Shown: positions 8,217 through 16,865 of the stretch, piece after piece | Layout of the letters: each line of letters opens with the position of its first letter | How positions within the stretch are numbered: the first letter of the stretch is position 1 | DNA from: Alphaproteobacteria bacterium | Lineage (GTDB): Bacteria > Pseudomonadota > Alphaproteobacteria > Reyranellales > Reyranellaceae | NCBI GenBank assembly: GCA_017307275.1 | Contig: JAFKFK010000030.1 | Location: 17,892-81,891 of the forward strand | Reading direction: 5' to 3' | Length of the DNA: 64,000 nt | Translations under genes and position numbers: made by a program | The notes under the pieces: generated by a model | Seen by the model: only the letters and a program-made list of their open reading frames with translations | Told to the model about the DNA's origin: nothing | Databases searched by the model: none

Positions 8217-9263
8217 ATGATTTCACGTCGTCAGGCTCTCCGGACAGGTGCCGGCCTCGCCGCTGCCGCAACTCTTGGCGCACCCGCTATCCTTCATGCC
8301 CAGACCAAGACGCTCAAGATTACCACCTGGGGCGGCAAGTGGGGCGATGTCATGAAGAGCACGGTGCTGCCGGCCTTCGAGAAGGAGTTCAAGTGCACCG
8401 TGCAGGCCGACCAGGCCTTTCCGTTCGTGCCGAAGCTGCAGGCCAGCCCGCGGAACGATCCGATCTACGACGTGCTGCACACCAACTCGAACGAGCAGTG
8501 GAGCTCGCTCTCCGAAGGGCTGGTGATGCCGAAGATCACGGCCAAGGAAGTGCCCAACGTCGCCAATGTTTATCCCTATGCGGTCAGCGACAAGATTGTT
8601 GGCGTCACGATCTTCACCAGTGCGATCGGGCTCGGATTCCGCACCGACAAGGGTCTGGCCAAGCCGACGTCGTGGAAGGACCTTGCTGATCCCAAGCTGG
8701 CCGGCGCGCGCGGCGGCTATCTCATTCCGGTGAACAGCCTCGGTCAGGCGCATCTGATGATGCTGGGCAAGATCTACGGCAAGGGCCTTACGGACCTCGA
8801 CGCAGCGTACAAGGCGCTGGAAGCGCTGAAGCCCATCAAGCTCGTGGATTTCACCGGACAGATGGAAAAGATGCTTCTCTCGGCCGAGGTGTCGATGGGC
8901 ATCATCCATGATTCGGGTGTCTATCGCTATGAAGGAACGAATGCCCAGCCGGTCGACTTCGCCAGCCCGTCGGAGGGCGTGCTGGCGCTGGAGCAGGTGC
9001 TGAACGTGACGCCGGGCTCGAAGGTAAAGGAGCTCGCTTTCGGTTACATCGACTACATGCTGCGTCCGGATGTGCAGAAGCTGCTCGGCGAAGCCGTGTG
9101 GTACTCGCCGGCCAACAAGACGGTGAAGCTCGATCCCAAGTACGACGAGAAGCTGCTCACCACCGAAGCCAAGGTGGCGACCCTCATCCAGCCGGACTGG
9201 AAGTGGTACAACTCGCACAAGGAAGACATCGACGCCCGCGTAACGAAGATCCTGCGAGGCTAA
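8217..9263 (+). CDS. ABC transporter substrate-binding protein, PotD-like, Tat leader
   Basis: The 348-residue protein carries a twin-arginine signal (SRRQALR at residues 3-9, then an alanine-rich hydrophobic stretch ending around HAQ at residue 29), so export through Tat is likely. The mature part starts TLKITTWGGKWGD, a common opening of family 1 periplasmic binding proteins for polyamine-like ligands. It captures the ligand in the periplasm and delivers it to the two permeases. The pocket residues do not let me name the ligand. It sits between the permease and ATPase genes in one operon. Confidence 0.9.
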   Translation: MISRRQALRTGAGLAAAATLGAPAILHAQTKTLKITTWGGKWGDVMKSTVLPAFEKEFKCTVQADQAFPFVPKLQASPRNDPIYDVLHTNSNEQWSSLSEGLVMPKITAKEVPNVANVYPYAVSDKIVGVTIFTSAIGLGFRTDKGLAKPTSWKDLADPKLAGARGGYLIPVNSLGQAHLMMLGKIYGKGLTDLDAAYKALEALKPIKLVDFTGQMEKMLLSAEVSMGIIHDSGVYRYEGTNAQPVDFASPSEGVLALEQVLNVTPGSKVKELAFGYIDYMLRPDVQKLLGEAVWYSPANKTVKLDPKYDEKLLTTEAKVATLIQPDWKWYNSHKEDIDARVTKILRG

Positions 9264-9271
9264 GGGCGTTC

Positions 9272-10252
9272 ATGACCTCCGCTGCGATCAAGCTCGACAA
9301 GGTGACCAAGCGGTTCGACGGCAAGGTATTGGCCGTCGACGAGGTGACCTTGGATATTGCCGCCGGCGAGTTCTTCTCCCTGTTGGGGCCGTCGGGCTGT
9401 GGCAAGACCACGTCCTTGCGCATGATCGCGGGCTTCGAGCATCCGGACTCCGGCCGTGTCCAGGTCGGCGGTCGCGACATCACGGACCTGCCGGTGCACC
9501 GGCGCGACATGGGCATGGTGTTCCAGTCTTATGCCCTGTTCCCGCACCGCACGGTGGCCGAGAATGTGGCTTTCGGGTTGCGTATGCGCGAGGTGCCGAA
9601 GCACGAGATCGCTCGCCGGGTACAGGCGGCGCTGAGCCAGGTGGCCCTTACCGGGATGGAGGATCGCAAGCCCGGCCAGCTTTCGGGTGGCCAGCAACAG
9701 CGGGTGGCATTGGCGCGCGCCCTGGTCGTCGAGCCACCGGTGCTGCTCTGCGACGAGCCGTTGGGCGCGCTCGATCGCAAGCTGCGCCAGCAGATGCAGT
9801 TCGAATTGAAGGAGCTTCAGAAGCGGTTGGGCGTGACCCTGGTCTTCGTGACTCACGATCAGGAAGAAGCGCTCGCCATGAGCGACCGCATCGCCGTCAT
9901 GAACAAGGGCAAGGTCGAGCAGGTCGGATCACCGACCGAGATCTACGAGCGCCCGCGCACGCGCTTCGTGGCCGACTTCATCGGTGAGATCAACATCCTG
10001 GAAGGCGGTCCGCGTGCCCGCGCCTTGCGGCCGGAAAAGATCCGCCTGGTATCGGCGCCCGAGGCGCGCACGACCGGCAAGGTCGAAACGGCAAACTATC
10101 TCGGCGGATCGACGCTGCTCCGGGTGCGTGGGGCAGATGGGCAATCGCTGTTGGTGCGCGAGACCCACGCTGGTGAGCGCGCTTCGCGAGTGCCAGGTGA
10201 TGCCGTTGGGCTGGCCTGGAACGACCAGGATGCCGTGATGCTGGAGGGTTGA
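9272..10252 (+). CDS. ABC transporter ATP-binding protein, PotA-like
   Basis: The ATG at 9272 gives 326 residues and follows the binding-protein stop by 8 bases. Walker A is GPSGCGKTT, the Q-loop reads VFQSYALFPH, the signature is LSGGQQQRVALARAL, Walker B is LLCDEPLGALD, and the switch His is in FVTHDQEEAL. A short C-terminal TOBE-like regulatory region follows (about residue 250 onward, RALRPEKIRLV). It drives import through the two permeases. It ends 3 bases before the AroM gene. Confidence 0.93.
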   Translation: MTSAAIKLDKVTKRFDGKVLAVDEVTLDIAAGEFFSLLGPSGCGKTTSLRMIAGFEHPDSGRVQVGGRDITDLPVHRRDMGMVFQSYALFPHRTVAENVAFGLRMREVPKHEIARRVQAALSQVALTGMEDRKPGQLSGGQQQRVALARALVVEPPVLLCDEPLGALDRKLRQQMQFELKELQKRLGVTLVFVTHDQEEALAMSDRIAVMNKGKVEQVGSPTEIYERPRTRFVADFIGEINILEGGPRARALRPEKIRLVSAPEARTTGKVETANYLGGSTLLRVRGADGQSLLVRETHAGERASRVPGDAVGLAWNDQDAVMLEG

Positions 10253-10255
10253 GGC

Positions 10256-10927
10256 ATGTCGCGTACTTTAGGCATCGTCACCATCGGCCAGGCGCCGCGC
10301 GACGATATCGTCGAGCTGTTCGCGGCCCAGGCGCCGGCCGGCACCAAAGTGATCCTGCGCGGGGCGCTCGATGGATTGAGTGACGCGGAGGTCGATGCGC
10401 TGCCGCCGCAGAGCGGCGCCGACACGCTCTATACGCGGCTCCGCGGCGGCCGCGATGTGAAGATTTCCAAGCAGGCTGTCATCGACCGTTCGCCGGCGGC
10501 CCTTGCGCGCCTGCGCGCAGATGGATGCGACGCGATCGTCTATGCCTGCACCGGCGAGTTTCCGCCGATGGAAGGTGACGCAGGCGTGCTGTTTCCTTCG
10601 CGCGTGCTGAGCGGCCTTGCGGAAGGGCTGTTGCCGCGTGGGCGGCTGGGGCTCCTCGTTCCTTTTGCCGAGCAAGGAGAGAAGCTGAAGGCCAAATGGG
10701 CGCGGGTCGGGGTCGAGGTCATCGTCGAGGCACTGGTGCCGAGTGCCGACCCGTTGGAAACGAAGGCTGTTGCTGACCGGTTGGCGGCCGCGAAGCCGGA
10801 TCTGATTGCACTTGATTGCATGAGCTACACGCCGGCTACGAAAGCGGCCGTGAAGGAGCGGGTGCCGGCACCGACTTTGCTCGCCATTACGGCAACAGGG
10901 CGCGTCTTGCGCGAGCTGCTCGATTAG
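10256..10927 (+). CDS. AroM family protein
   Basis: This 223-residue stand-alone AroM domain starts LGIVTIGQAPRDD. It keeps Cys98 in YACTGEF and Cys188 in LDCMSY. The fold resembles Asp/Glu/hydantoin racemases, where a pair of Cys residues is catalytic, so a racemase or isomerase role fits the hydantoinase context; this is inference, as AroM has no established reaction. It is the last gene of the operon, 3 bases after the ATPase. Its stop overlaps the convergent DedA stop by four bases, and there is no room for a conventional terminator. Compare the AroM-LuxR regulator, which lacks both Cys. Confidence 0.87.
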   Translation: MSRTLGIVTIGQAPRDDIVELFAAQAPAGTKVILRGALDGLSDAEVDALPPQSGADTLYTRLRGGRDVKISKQAVIDRSPAALARLRADGCDAIVYACTGEFPPMEGDAGVLFPSRVLSGLAEGLLPRGRLGLLVPFAEQGEKLKAKWARVGVEVIVEALVPSADPLETKAVADRLAAAKPDLIALDCMSYTPATKAAVKERVPAPTLLAITATGRVLRELLD

Positions 10928-11520
10928 TCTGCCGGCTTGCGTTCGATCACCCGCTCCAGACGTCGGGTGAGGAACCAGGTGAGCGCGAGGAAGGCCACCA
11001 GCATGACGATGCCGAAGACCTGGAGAGCGTCGTTCATCGTCTTCTCGGAGGCGTAGCCGAAGCCGTAGCCGATCGACACGGCGGCGCTCGCCCACAATCC
11101 GGCGGCAATGAAATTCAGGACAAGAAAGCGTGGCCAGCCGAGCGAGGAGGCGCCGTAGGCGAAGCCGGCGACGTTACGGATGATGCGGGGATAGCGATGG
11201 ATCAGGATCATCCAGACATGGTGGCGGTCGGCAAGTCGCGCTGCTCCGTCGACGGCGCGTTGCAGGCGCGGGAACCGTCCTAGCCAGCCCGTTCCGAAGC
11301 GCCGGCCGACCCAGAAGCGTATGACATCGCCTGCGAAGGTGCCGACCCAGCAGGCCGCCACGGCATACTCGTAGCTCAGGGCGCCGGCCTGGGCTGCATA
11401 GCCCGAGAAAAGGGCGAGCAGCAGGCTGTTCGCCATCGAGTAGGTGGCGAGGAAGCTATAGGCCACATCGCCGTGCTGGCGGATGAGGTCGAGGAAGGAC
11501 GCGACGTCGCTGGGAAACAC
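10924..11520 (-). CDS. DedA family membrane protein (VTT domain)
   Basis: The 198-residue protein has about five hydrophobic segments and DedA landmarks: a re-entrant helix region with LLALFSGYAAQAGAL, then FWVGRRFG, the arginine-containing RYPRIIRNVAGFAYG, and a C-terminal pair of helices with a basic tail. DedA/VTT proteins act as flippases or transporters for polyprenyl-phosphate or phospholipid and help maintain the proton motive force. The N-terminal acidic-proline signature of classical DedA proteins is weak here. It lies downstream of the large RTX protein gene on the same strand, 27 bases apart, but a functional link is not evident. Confidence 0.8.
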   Translation of the reverse strand: MFPSDVASFLDLIRQHGDVAYSFLATYSMANSLLLALFSGYAAQAGALSYEYAVAACWVGTFAGDVIRFWVGRRFGTGWLGRFPRLQRAVDGAARLADRHHVWMILIHRYPRIIRNVAGFAYGASSLGWPRFLVLNFIAAGLWASAAVSIGYGFGYASEKTMNDALQVFGIVMLVAFLALTWFLTRRLERVIERKPAD

Positions 11521-11547
11521 CGCCTCTCCCTATAGAAGAGGCGACCC

Positions 11548-14500
11548 TTAGACCAGCCAGCCGTTGCCGTAGGTGCTGGTGAAGTCGAGCTGGACGATGA
11601 GGTCGTTGAAGTCGTAGTCGCCGCCGCCGCGCGTATCTTCCCAACCCCAGGTATTGGTGCCGTAGTTGAAGAGGTGGGCGGTATTGTCGCCGTTGGCCTG
11701 GCCGAAGGCGAAGAAGGTGTCGCCGCTCGACTGGTTGGTGAGCTGCATGGCGATCATGTCGCCTGAGTTCACGTTGGTGATCTGGGTCTGGGCGTAGAGG
11801 CCGTAGCCCGGACCCTGCAAAGCCGTGCCACCACCTTGCAGGCTGTAGGCTCGGCCGGCCGCCGCTGCGGCGTAGCCGGCGTCGCCAGGATTGAGCGTAC
11901 CGATCGTGCCGCTGAGGTTGTCGACCTTGTAGAAGGAGAGGGACAGGCTGTCCTCGCCGTTCTGGCGGACGCGGACGGCGGCGTTCTGGTCGTTGGCGGT
12001 GCCGACGGTCTCGGCCACCGCGACAGCACGTGCCAGGTGGACGGTGCCACCGGTGACGAAGCTCGTGACACCCGTGTCTTCATTCTTCGAGGAGAAGGGC
12101 TGGGTCGAGAAGTCGACGATGCCATAGGGACTGGTGAGGGTGGCCTGCGGGGCCGAGGCCTGGCCCTGTCCGATGGTGGCCGAGACGGCCTGGCCGGTGG
12201 TGGCGTCCTGCCAGCCAACCCAGCCCTGGGCCTGCTTGTCGAACATGCGCACCAGGTTGGCGTCGAAGTCCGACTGCAGCGACTGTTGAGCGAACTGGGC
12301 GGTCCAGGCGAACTGGCCGGCGACGGGAGTGCCGAGATCGATGGTCTGGGTACCGATGGTGAGCTTGGTGTCGATCCCCGCCGCGATGGTGTTGGCCTGG
12401 ATCAGCAGGGTCTGGGTGGCGCCAATATTCCAACCGCCCGCCCCGTTGGAGACGACGAGGCCGGGGGAATCGGCATACGAGGTCTGGTGATGGGCGATCT
12501 CGGTCAGGGCGCGCGCCAGCAAGGTGCCGTTGGGCGTGCCGAGGCCGCTCACCAGGTCATAGCCCGGGCCGGCCGAATAGCCGTAGCCGGTCGGCGTGAT
12601 CTGCTGGCCGTCGCTGGTGTAGTTGCCGCCCAGCACGAACGACGAAGTGTTGTTGCCGGTGGTGATGTCGTTGAACGAAGCCGGCTTGATCGCCGCGGCG
12701 ATGTAGAGCAGGTCGTTCATGTAGCCGAGCTGCGGCAGGTTCTGGTCGGCGAAGATCGCGTTGACCTGCGAGGCGAAGGCAGCCCAGAGCGGCGTCGCTG
12801 CGCTGGTGCCGTCGTCGTTCTGCAGGCCCAGCATGTCGGCGCCGGGCACCTTGTAGAGCATGTTGCCGCCGGCATTGGCCGAGACGTCGGGCGTACCGCG
12901 GCCAGGCAGTAGGCTGGGATCGCTCGTCACCGGCACGAGGCCATAGGCGGTCTGGTACCAGGGGGCGGGCTGGCTGGGATCGACGCCGCCCGAGCCGGTA
13001 TTGTTGTGGATGTAGCCCGTGCCGCCCGGATTGGCGATGGTGGTGCCGTCCACGTAGTAGCGATTCCAGATCGTTTCGATCAGGGTAGCGGCACTGCCGC
13101 TTGCATCGACAGGCGACGTCTTCAAACCGCCGGAGATCAAGGACCAGATCGTCGCCAGGTCACCGCCCAAGGCGTTGTTGACGATGGTGCCCAACGTGGC
13201 GTCGGCCTGCGCCGATCCGACAGTGCTGAGCGAGGTGCCGCCGACCATGACCGCATAAGGGCTGGCGCGGCTGGTGCTGACGTTGGTGACACCGTTACCG
13301 GTCTGGTTGCCCGACCCGCCGTCGCCATTGTCGTTGAACACCGAGATGTTGCGCAGAGCCGCGTCGACGAAGAGTTCGCGCGAGGCATTGTAGAAAGGCG
13401 AACCCGGGGCGGTCTGCGGCGAGTAGCCGAAGGACGAGGTGATGACTGCCGGATTGTTCGCGGTGTCCCAGAAAGCAGCCTGATAGGCCGTGTAGGCGTT
13501 GGTCTGCGGACCGGCGCCCGCATAGATGATGAGCGGGCTTTGCGGGTTGATCGACGTGACGACGCCGACATCGAGCGAACGCTCCCCGGCCGGATTGAAG
13601 GCGGGCGGCGTTACGGTGGGATAGGCCTGGCCGCCCGGCGCCACGAGCGTGACGTTGGCGCTGGTCGCGATACCCGCAGCTGCGCGATAGGCATCGATGG
13701 CCGCCTGGAAGCCTGCGCCGGCGTTGTCGCCGGGCAGTGCCGTGCCGACACCGGGCTCGACGAGGCCGATGGCGCCGGTCGCCACGCCGGCCGGCAGCGG
13801 GAAGTTGTAGTAGGTATTCGCGATCTCGCCGGGGAAGGGGCTGGTCTTCGCCGTGGAGGCATTGCCGGGGCTCTGCCAGCCCTGTTCGAGCGTTACGCTC
13901 TGGCTGGCAGTGCCGGGATTGGCCAGTACGGGGTGGAACTTGTCGGTATCGAACCAGAGGTTGGAGACGCCGCTGCTCGTGAGCGCGGTCGGCAACGACA
14001 GGCTGCCGGACCAGTACCAGGACTCGCTGCTGCCGCTGCCCCGCGTCATCCATTGGGCCTGCGGGCCGAACAGGGTCGAGAAGTTCTCGGCCGTCACCTC
14101 GACCCAGATGGTGCGAGACTCGGCCGAGGAGACATAACCGCTGCCAGAAGCGACAACATCGATACCGAGCTTTCCAAGCTCGGTCAGGGCGTTGTTGTAC
14201 TGCGTCTGGTCGGCACCGTAGGTCGACCACAGAGTGCCGTTGTCATTGAGTGTCTTCAGTTCCTTCTGGCGATCTGCCCAGCTCATGTTCAGCAGGGCAG
14301 TTGGGTCGTTGGCGCGGTCGAGCACCAGCGCGACATTCATCTTGATTCCGGCAGCCAGCGTGCCGCCGCTCGGCCCCTCGCTGGCATTGCTGCGCCAGCT
14401 CCCGAAGTCCATGTAGTTCGAATTGGCGAGCGAGCTGTAGGCCGGGTGGAAGGAGAAGTCGCCAGGATCGATCGTGGCGCCGTTGGCGATGGTGATCGTG

Positions 14501-16008
14501 TCCTCGATCAGGCCGTCGGCCGAGGTCACCTTCCAGTGCGTGTCGTCGACCTTGGTGAAAGTGGCGCCATCGGCCGCCGTGCCGTAACCGAAGAACTGGA
14601 AGATATCGCCTTGGCCACCAGAGCCGTTGCCGGAGAAGTCGGTCACGATGTCGCCGTTGGCTTGACCCGCGACGAACTGGAAGATGTCGGCGCCAGGACC
14701 GCCGATCAGCGTGTCGATGCCGGCGCCGCCGTCCAATACGTCGTTGCCGTCGCCGCCCGCCAGCATGTCGTTGCCGTTGCCGCCCTGCAGCGTGTCGTTG
14801 CCTGCCACGCCATAGAGCTGGTCGTCGCCGTTGCCACCCTGGAGCAGGTCGTTGCCATTGCCGCCGTTCAAGGTGTCGTTGCCGTTGCCACCGATCAGGA
14901 TGTCGTTGCCGTTGCCGCCGCTCAGGCTGGAGGCGACGTTGGAGGCTTTGATCGTGTCGTTGCCGGCGCCGCCGTAGGCCGTCTCGACCACAGTCTCGAA
15001 GGCAATGCCGATATTGTTCACCTTGCCGCCGGCCGAGGAGAAGGTGCCGGGGTTGAGATCGACATAGGCGTTCTGGCTGAACCCCGAAAGATCGAGCGCG
15101 TTGTTGGTGCCATGACTCCAGAGGGTGACGATGGCGGCCGGATTGTTGCCGGTGCCGAAGTCGTAGATGCTCTTGAAGTAGCCGTTGAAGCTCGAATTGA
15201 AGCCGAACGTCTGGTTGCCGCCGAACGTATCGTTGGTCGAGACGCCGTAGAGACGCTGGATGGCGAGGATATCCATCATTTGCGGCGTCAATGGCTGATA
15301 TTGAGAGCCGTCGGCCGTTTTGCCCCAGCTCGCATACACCGGATAGTTCCCGTAGTACGTCGTGCCGGTGTCGCCCGGATTGATGTACGACATGATCGAC
15401 CACAGGGACGTGTCGTAGACGCCGAACTGCTGCTGCCGGGCGTTGACTTCGCCGTTGTAAGGGCCGGAGTGGCCGAGGCCGATGATGTGGCCTAGTTCGT
15501 GGATGACCGTCGAATAGGGGTAGCCGCCGACGGCATTGGAATTGCCGTCGAGAGGGCCGTAGCCGTTCCAGGTCGTGTCGATGGTGACGATCGCGCCGCT
15601 GTCCGGCGCCTTGACGATCGTGTTGCTGCCAACGGGAACGTTGGCGCTCGTGTTGAAGTTTGCGTACGCCTGCTTGTTGGCGAGCCGCTGGATGGTGACA
15701 TTAGCGGCGGCCGCATCGTCGGCCAGCACAAAGGAAATATTGGCGATCCCCGACCATTGGGCGAACGCGCCTTCCCAGATGGTCTTCTCCGTATTGTTCC
15801 AGTTTGCCGCCGCGTCGAACCAGTATTTGACCGTACCGCCGCCTGTTCCTGGCGTCGCGTCGCCCCACTTGATTGCGTTCGATGTCGGACCGTAGGTCGG
15901 CGGAACATTGCCGGTATAGGTATAATACGAGGTGGCGGCGGCCTGGTTGGCGTCATTCACGCCCGAGAGGAACGTAACCTCGGACTCGTACGGACCGAAA
16001 TTCGGCAT
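11548..16008 (-). CDS. RTX protein with serralysin-type M10 and sedolisin S53 protease domains
   Basis: With the ATG at 16008 the protein has 1486 residues. A TTG start at 16023 is possible but lacks a ribosome binding site. Domains in order: an M10 serralysin catalytic domain with HELGHIIGLGH at 170-180 and Met-turn SIMSY near 204-208; RTX nonapeptides (GGNGND and similar) at about 343-440; an S53 propeptide at about 545-725; an S53 catalytic domain at about 726-1180 with Glu809, Asp813, Asp896 and Ser1069 (GTSAATP) plus a C-terminal GYDLVSGLGTPNG; and a DUF4114-like C-terminus with GGGDYDFNDLIVQLDF. There is no Sec signal, so type I secretion is likely, although no T1SS gene is in the window. 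RTX repeats would fold with calcium outside the cell. Domain calls are strong; that both proteases are active is inferred from intact residues. Confidence 0.9.
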   Translation of the reverse strand: MPNFGPYESEVTFLSGVNDANQAAATSYYTYTGNVPPTYGPTSNAIKWGDATPGTGGGTVKYWFDAAANWNNTEKTIWEGAFAQWSGIANISFVLADDAAAANVTIQRLANKQAYANFNTSANVPVGSNTIVKAPDSGAIVTIDTTWNGYGPLDGNSNAVGGYPYSTVIHELGHIIGLGHSGPYNGEVNARQQQFGVYDTSLWSIMSYINPGDTGTTYYGNYPVYASWGKTADGSQYQPLTPQMMDILAIQRLYGVSTNDTFGGNQTFGFNSSFNGYFKSIYDFGTGNNPAAIVTLWSHGTNNALDLSGFSQNAYVDLNPGTFSSAGGKVNNIGIAFETVVETAYGGAGNDTIKASNVASSLSGGNGNDILIGGNGNDTLNGGNGNDLLQGGNGDDQLYGVAGNDTLQGGNGNDMLAGGDGNDVLDGGAGIDTLIGGPGADIFQFVAGQANGDIVTDFSGNGSGGQGDIFQFFGYGTAADGATFTKVDDTHWKVTSADGLIEDTITIANGATIDPGDFSFHPAYSSLANSNYMDFGSWRSNASEGPSGGTLAAGIKMNVALVLDRANDPTALLNMSWADRQKELKTLNDNGTLWSTYGADQTQYNNALTELGKLGIDVVASGSGYVSSAESRTIWVEVTAENFSTLFGPQAQWMTRGSGSSESWYWSGSLSLPTALTSSGVSNLWFDTDKFHPVLANPGTASQSVTLEQGWQSPGNASTAKTSPFPGEIANTYYNFPLPAGVATGAIGLVEPGVGTALPGDNAGAGFQAAIDAYRAAAGIATSANVTLVAPGGQAYPTVTPPAFNPAGERSLDVGVVTSINPQSPLIIYAGAGPQTNAYTAYQAAFWDTANNPAVITSSFGYSPQTAPGSPFYNASRELFVDAALRNISVFNDNGDGGSGNQTGNGVTNVSTSRASPYAVMVGGTSLSTVGSAQADATLGTIVNNALGGDLATIWSLISGGLKTSPVDASGSAATLIETIWNRYYVDGTTIANPGGTGYIHNNTGSGGVDPSQPAPWYQTAYGLVPVTSDPSLLPGRGTPDVSANAGGNMLYKVPGADMLGLQNDDGTSAATPLWAAFASQVNAIFADQNLPQLGYMNDLLYIAAAIKPASFNDITTGNNTSSFVLGGNYTSDGQQITPTGYGYSAGPGYDLVSGLGTPNGTLLARALTEIAHHQTSYADSPGLVVSNGAGGWNIGATQTLLIQANTIAAGIDTKLTIGTQTIDLGTPVAGQFAWTAQFAQQSLQSDFDANLVRMFDKQAQGWVGWQDATTGQAVSATIGQGQASAPQATLTSPYGIVDFSTQPFSSKNEDTGVTSFVTGGTVHLARAVAVAETVGTANDQNAAVRVRQNGEDSLSLSFYKVDNLSGTIGTLNPGDAGYAAAAAGRAYSLQGGGTALQGPGYGLYAQTQITNVNSGDMIAMQLTNQSSGDTFFAFGQANGDNTAHLFNYGTNTWGWEDTRGGGDYDFNDLIVQLDFTSTYGNGWLV

Positions 16009-16119
16009 GGGCTCACGACTCAAAAAAACTATACGGGTCGCCGCAAGATATCAGTCGATGTGAATCGAGCAAGCCGAATAGGCGAGCTTGTCATTCTGCT
16101 GGTTCTCTCTCGCGCGCTT

Positions 16120-16686
16120 CTAGCGCAGTGCTGGATCAAGCTCCGCGAAGCGGCGCTGCTGATCGCTGAAGATCACCATGAACAATTCACGAAAGAGCTG
16201 TTCTATCCGTGGATCGGCCGGACCGGTGGCCGGTGTCCACGCCGTGGTGAAGGACATCGCCTGATCGTTTCGACAGTAGATCGCGTAGACATAGAAGAGG
16301 CCGGGCCGGCCCTGACGGAAGCGCGGCGTCGTGCCGGCGCAGACCGGATCGGCATTCAGGTTGTTGGCCGGATCGAAAATCAGCACCAGCCTGTAGTCGG
16401 GGCTGGGCGGCGGCTGGGGGCGGTCGTAGGTGAAGGTGAGCGCTGGTCTCGGCTTGGCTGCTTGCATGGCAGGCAGCAAGTCCCTTGCCACTACCGCCGG
16501 ATCGACACCGGGAAAAGCATCGCCGGCGAGAATGACCTGGAACTTCTTGCCATCGGTCGCCGCGAAGAAATCACGATAGTCGTACTGCGGGGCGTAGTAG
16601 TTGCCGCCGATCGAACCAGCAAGGGCGATCGCCGGCAGGACGATCGTGGCAGATAACGTAGCGACAATACGATGAACGATACGCAT
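16120..16686 (-). CDS. Hypothetical secreted protein
   Basis: The 188-residue protein has an N-terminal signal peptide (MRIVHRIVATLSATIVLPAIALA, cleavage near residue 23) and so is probably periplasmic. The mature part has a proline-rich stretch (RPQPPPSPDYR), a VLIFDPANNLNADPVC segment with one Cys and a second Cys in IYCRND, which could form a disulfide. I do not recognise the family. GGAGGG upstream of the start supports the chosen ATG. It shares orientation with the large RTX protein gene 111 bases downstream, but nothing else ties them together. Confidence 0.65.
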   Translation of the reverse strand: MRIVHRIVATLSATIVLPAIALAGSIGGNYYAPQYDYRDFFAATDGKKFQVILAGDAFPGVDPAVVARDLLPAMQAAKPRPALTFTYDRPQPPPSPDYRLVLIFDPANNLNADPVCAGTTPRFRQGRPGLFYVYAIYCRNDQAMSFTTAWTPATGPADPRIEQLFRELFMVIFSDQQRRFAELDPALR

Positions 16687-16790
16687 CGAACCCTCCTGCA
16701 GAAGGCCAAGCTAGCCCCTTGGATTCGGCACGGGCAATTCACGCTTCCTTGACGACGCGGCCGTTCCGCGAGCCGGCTTTGGGGCATGGC

Positions 16791-16826
16791 GACCGGACAG
16801 TTCCGGTCCACCTGGCACGCGATAAT
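16791..16826 (+). promoter_or_regulatory. Candidate promoter with overlapping inverted repeat
   Basis: A perfect 7-4-7 inverted repeat (GACCGGA, CAGT, TCCGGTC, 16791-16808) lies where a -35 box would fall relative to a GATAAT -10-like hexamer at 16821-16826. The SDR start at 16866 is 40 bases further on, after TCGGAGGAC. A regulator bound to the repeat would block this promoter. The -35 itself is poor (CAGTTC), consistent with an activator or an atypical promoter. Confidence 0.35.
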
Positions 16827-16865
16827 TTGCTAGCTTCCCCCTTTCACTGGATCGGAGGACTTTTC

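Noticed and set aside
14690..14980. Repeats resembling a CRISPR array
   Set aside because: The DNA repeats are in frame and encode GGxGxD nonapeptides of the RTX block. Spacers are absent and the units are not identical.
13006..15495. 829-residue open frame on the plus strand
   Set aside because: It lies antisense to the RTX protease gene. The minus-strand frame has clear domains and catalytic residues, whereas this one matches no family and arises from the GC-rich codon pattern.
16811..16832. Sigma-54 type promoter (TGGCAC ... TTTGC)
   Set aside because: The two elements are about three bases too far apart for a -24/-12 promoter.
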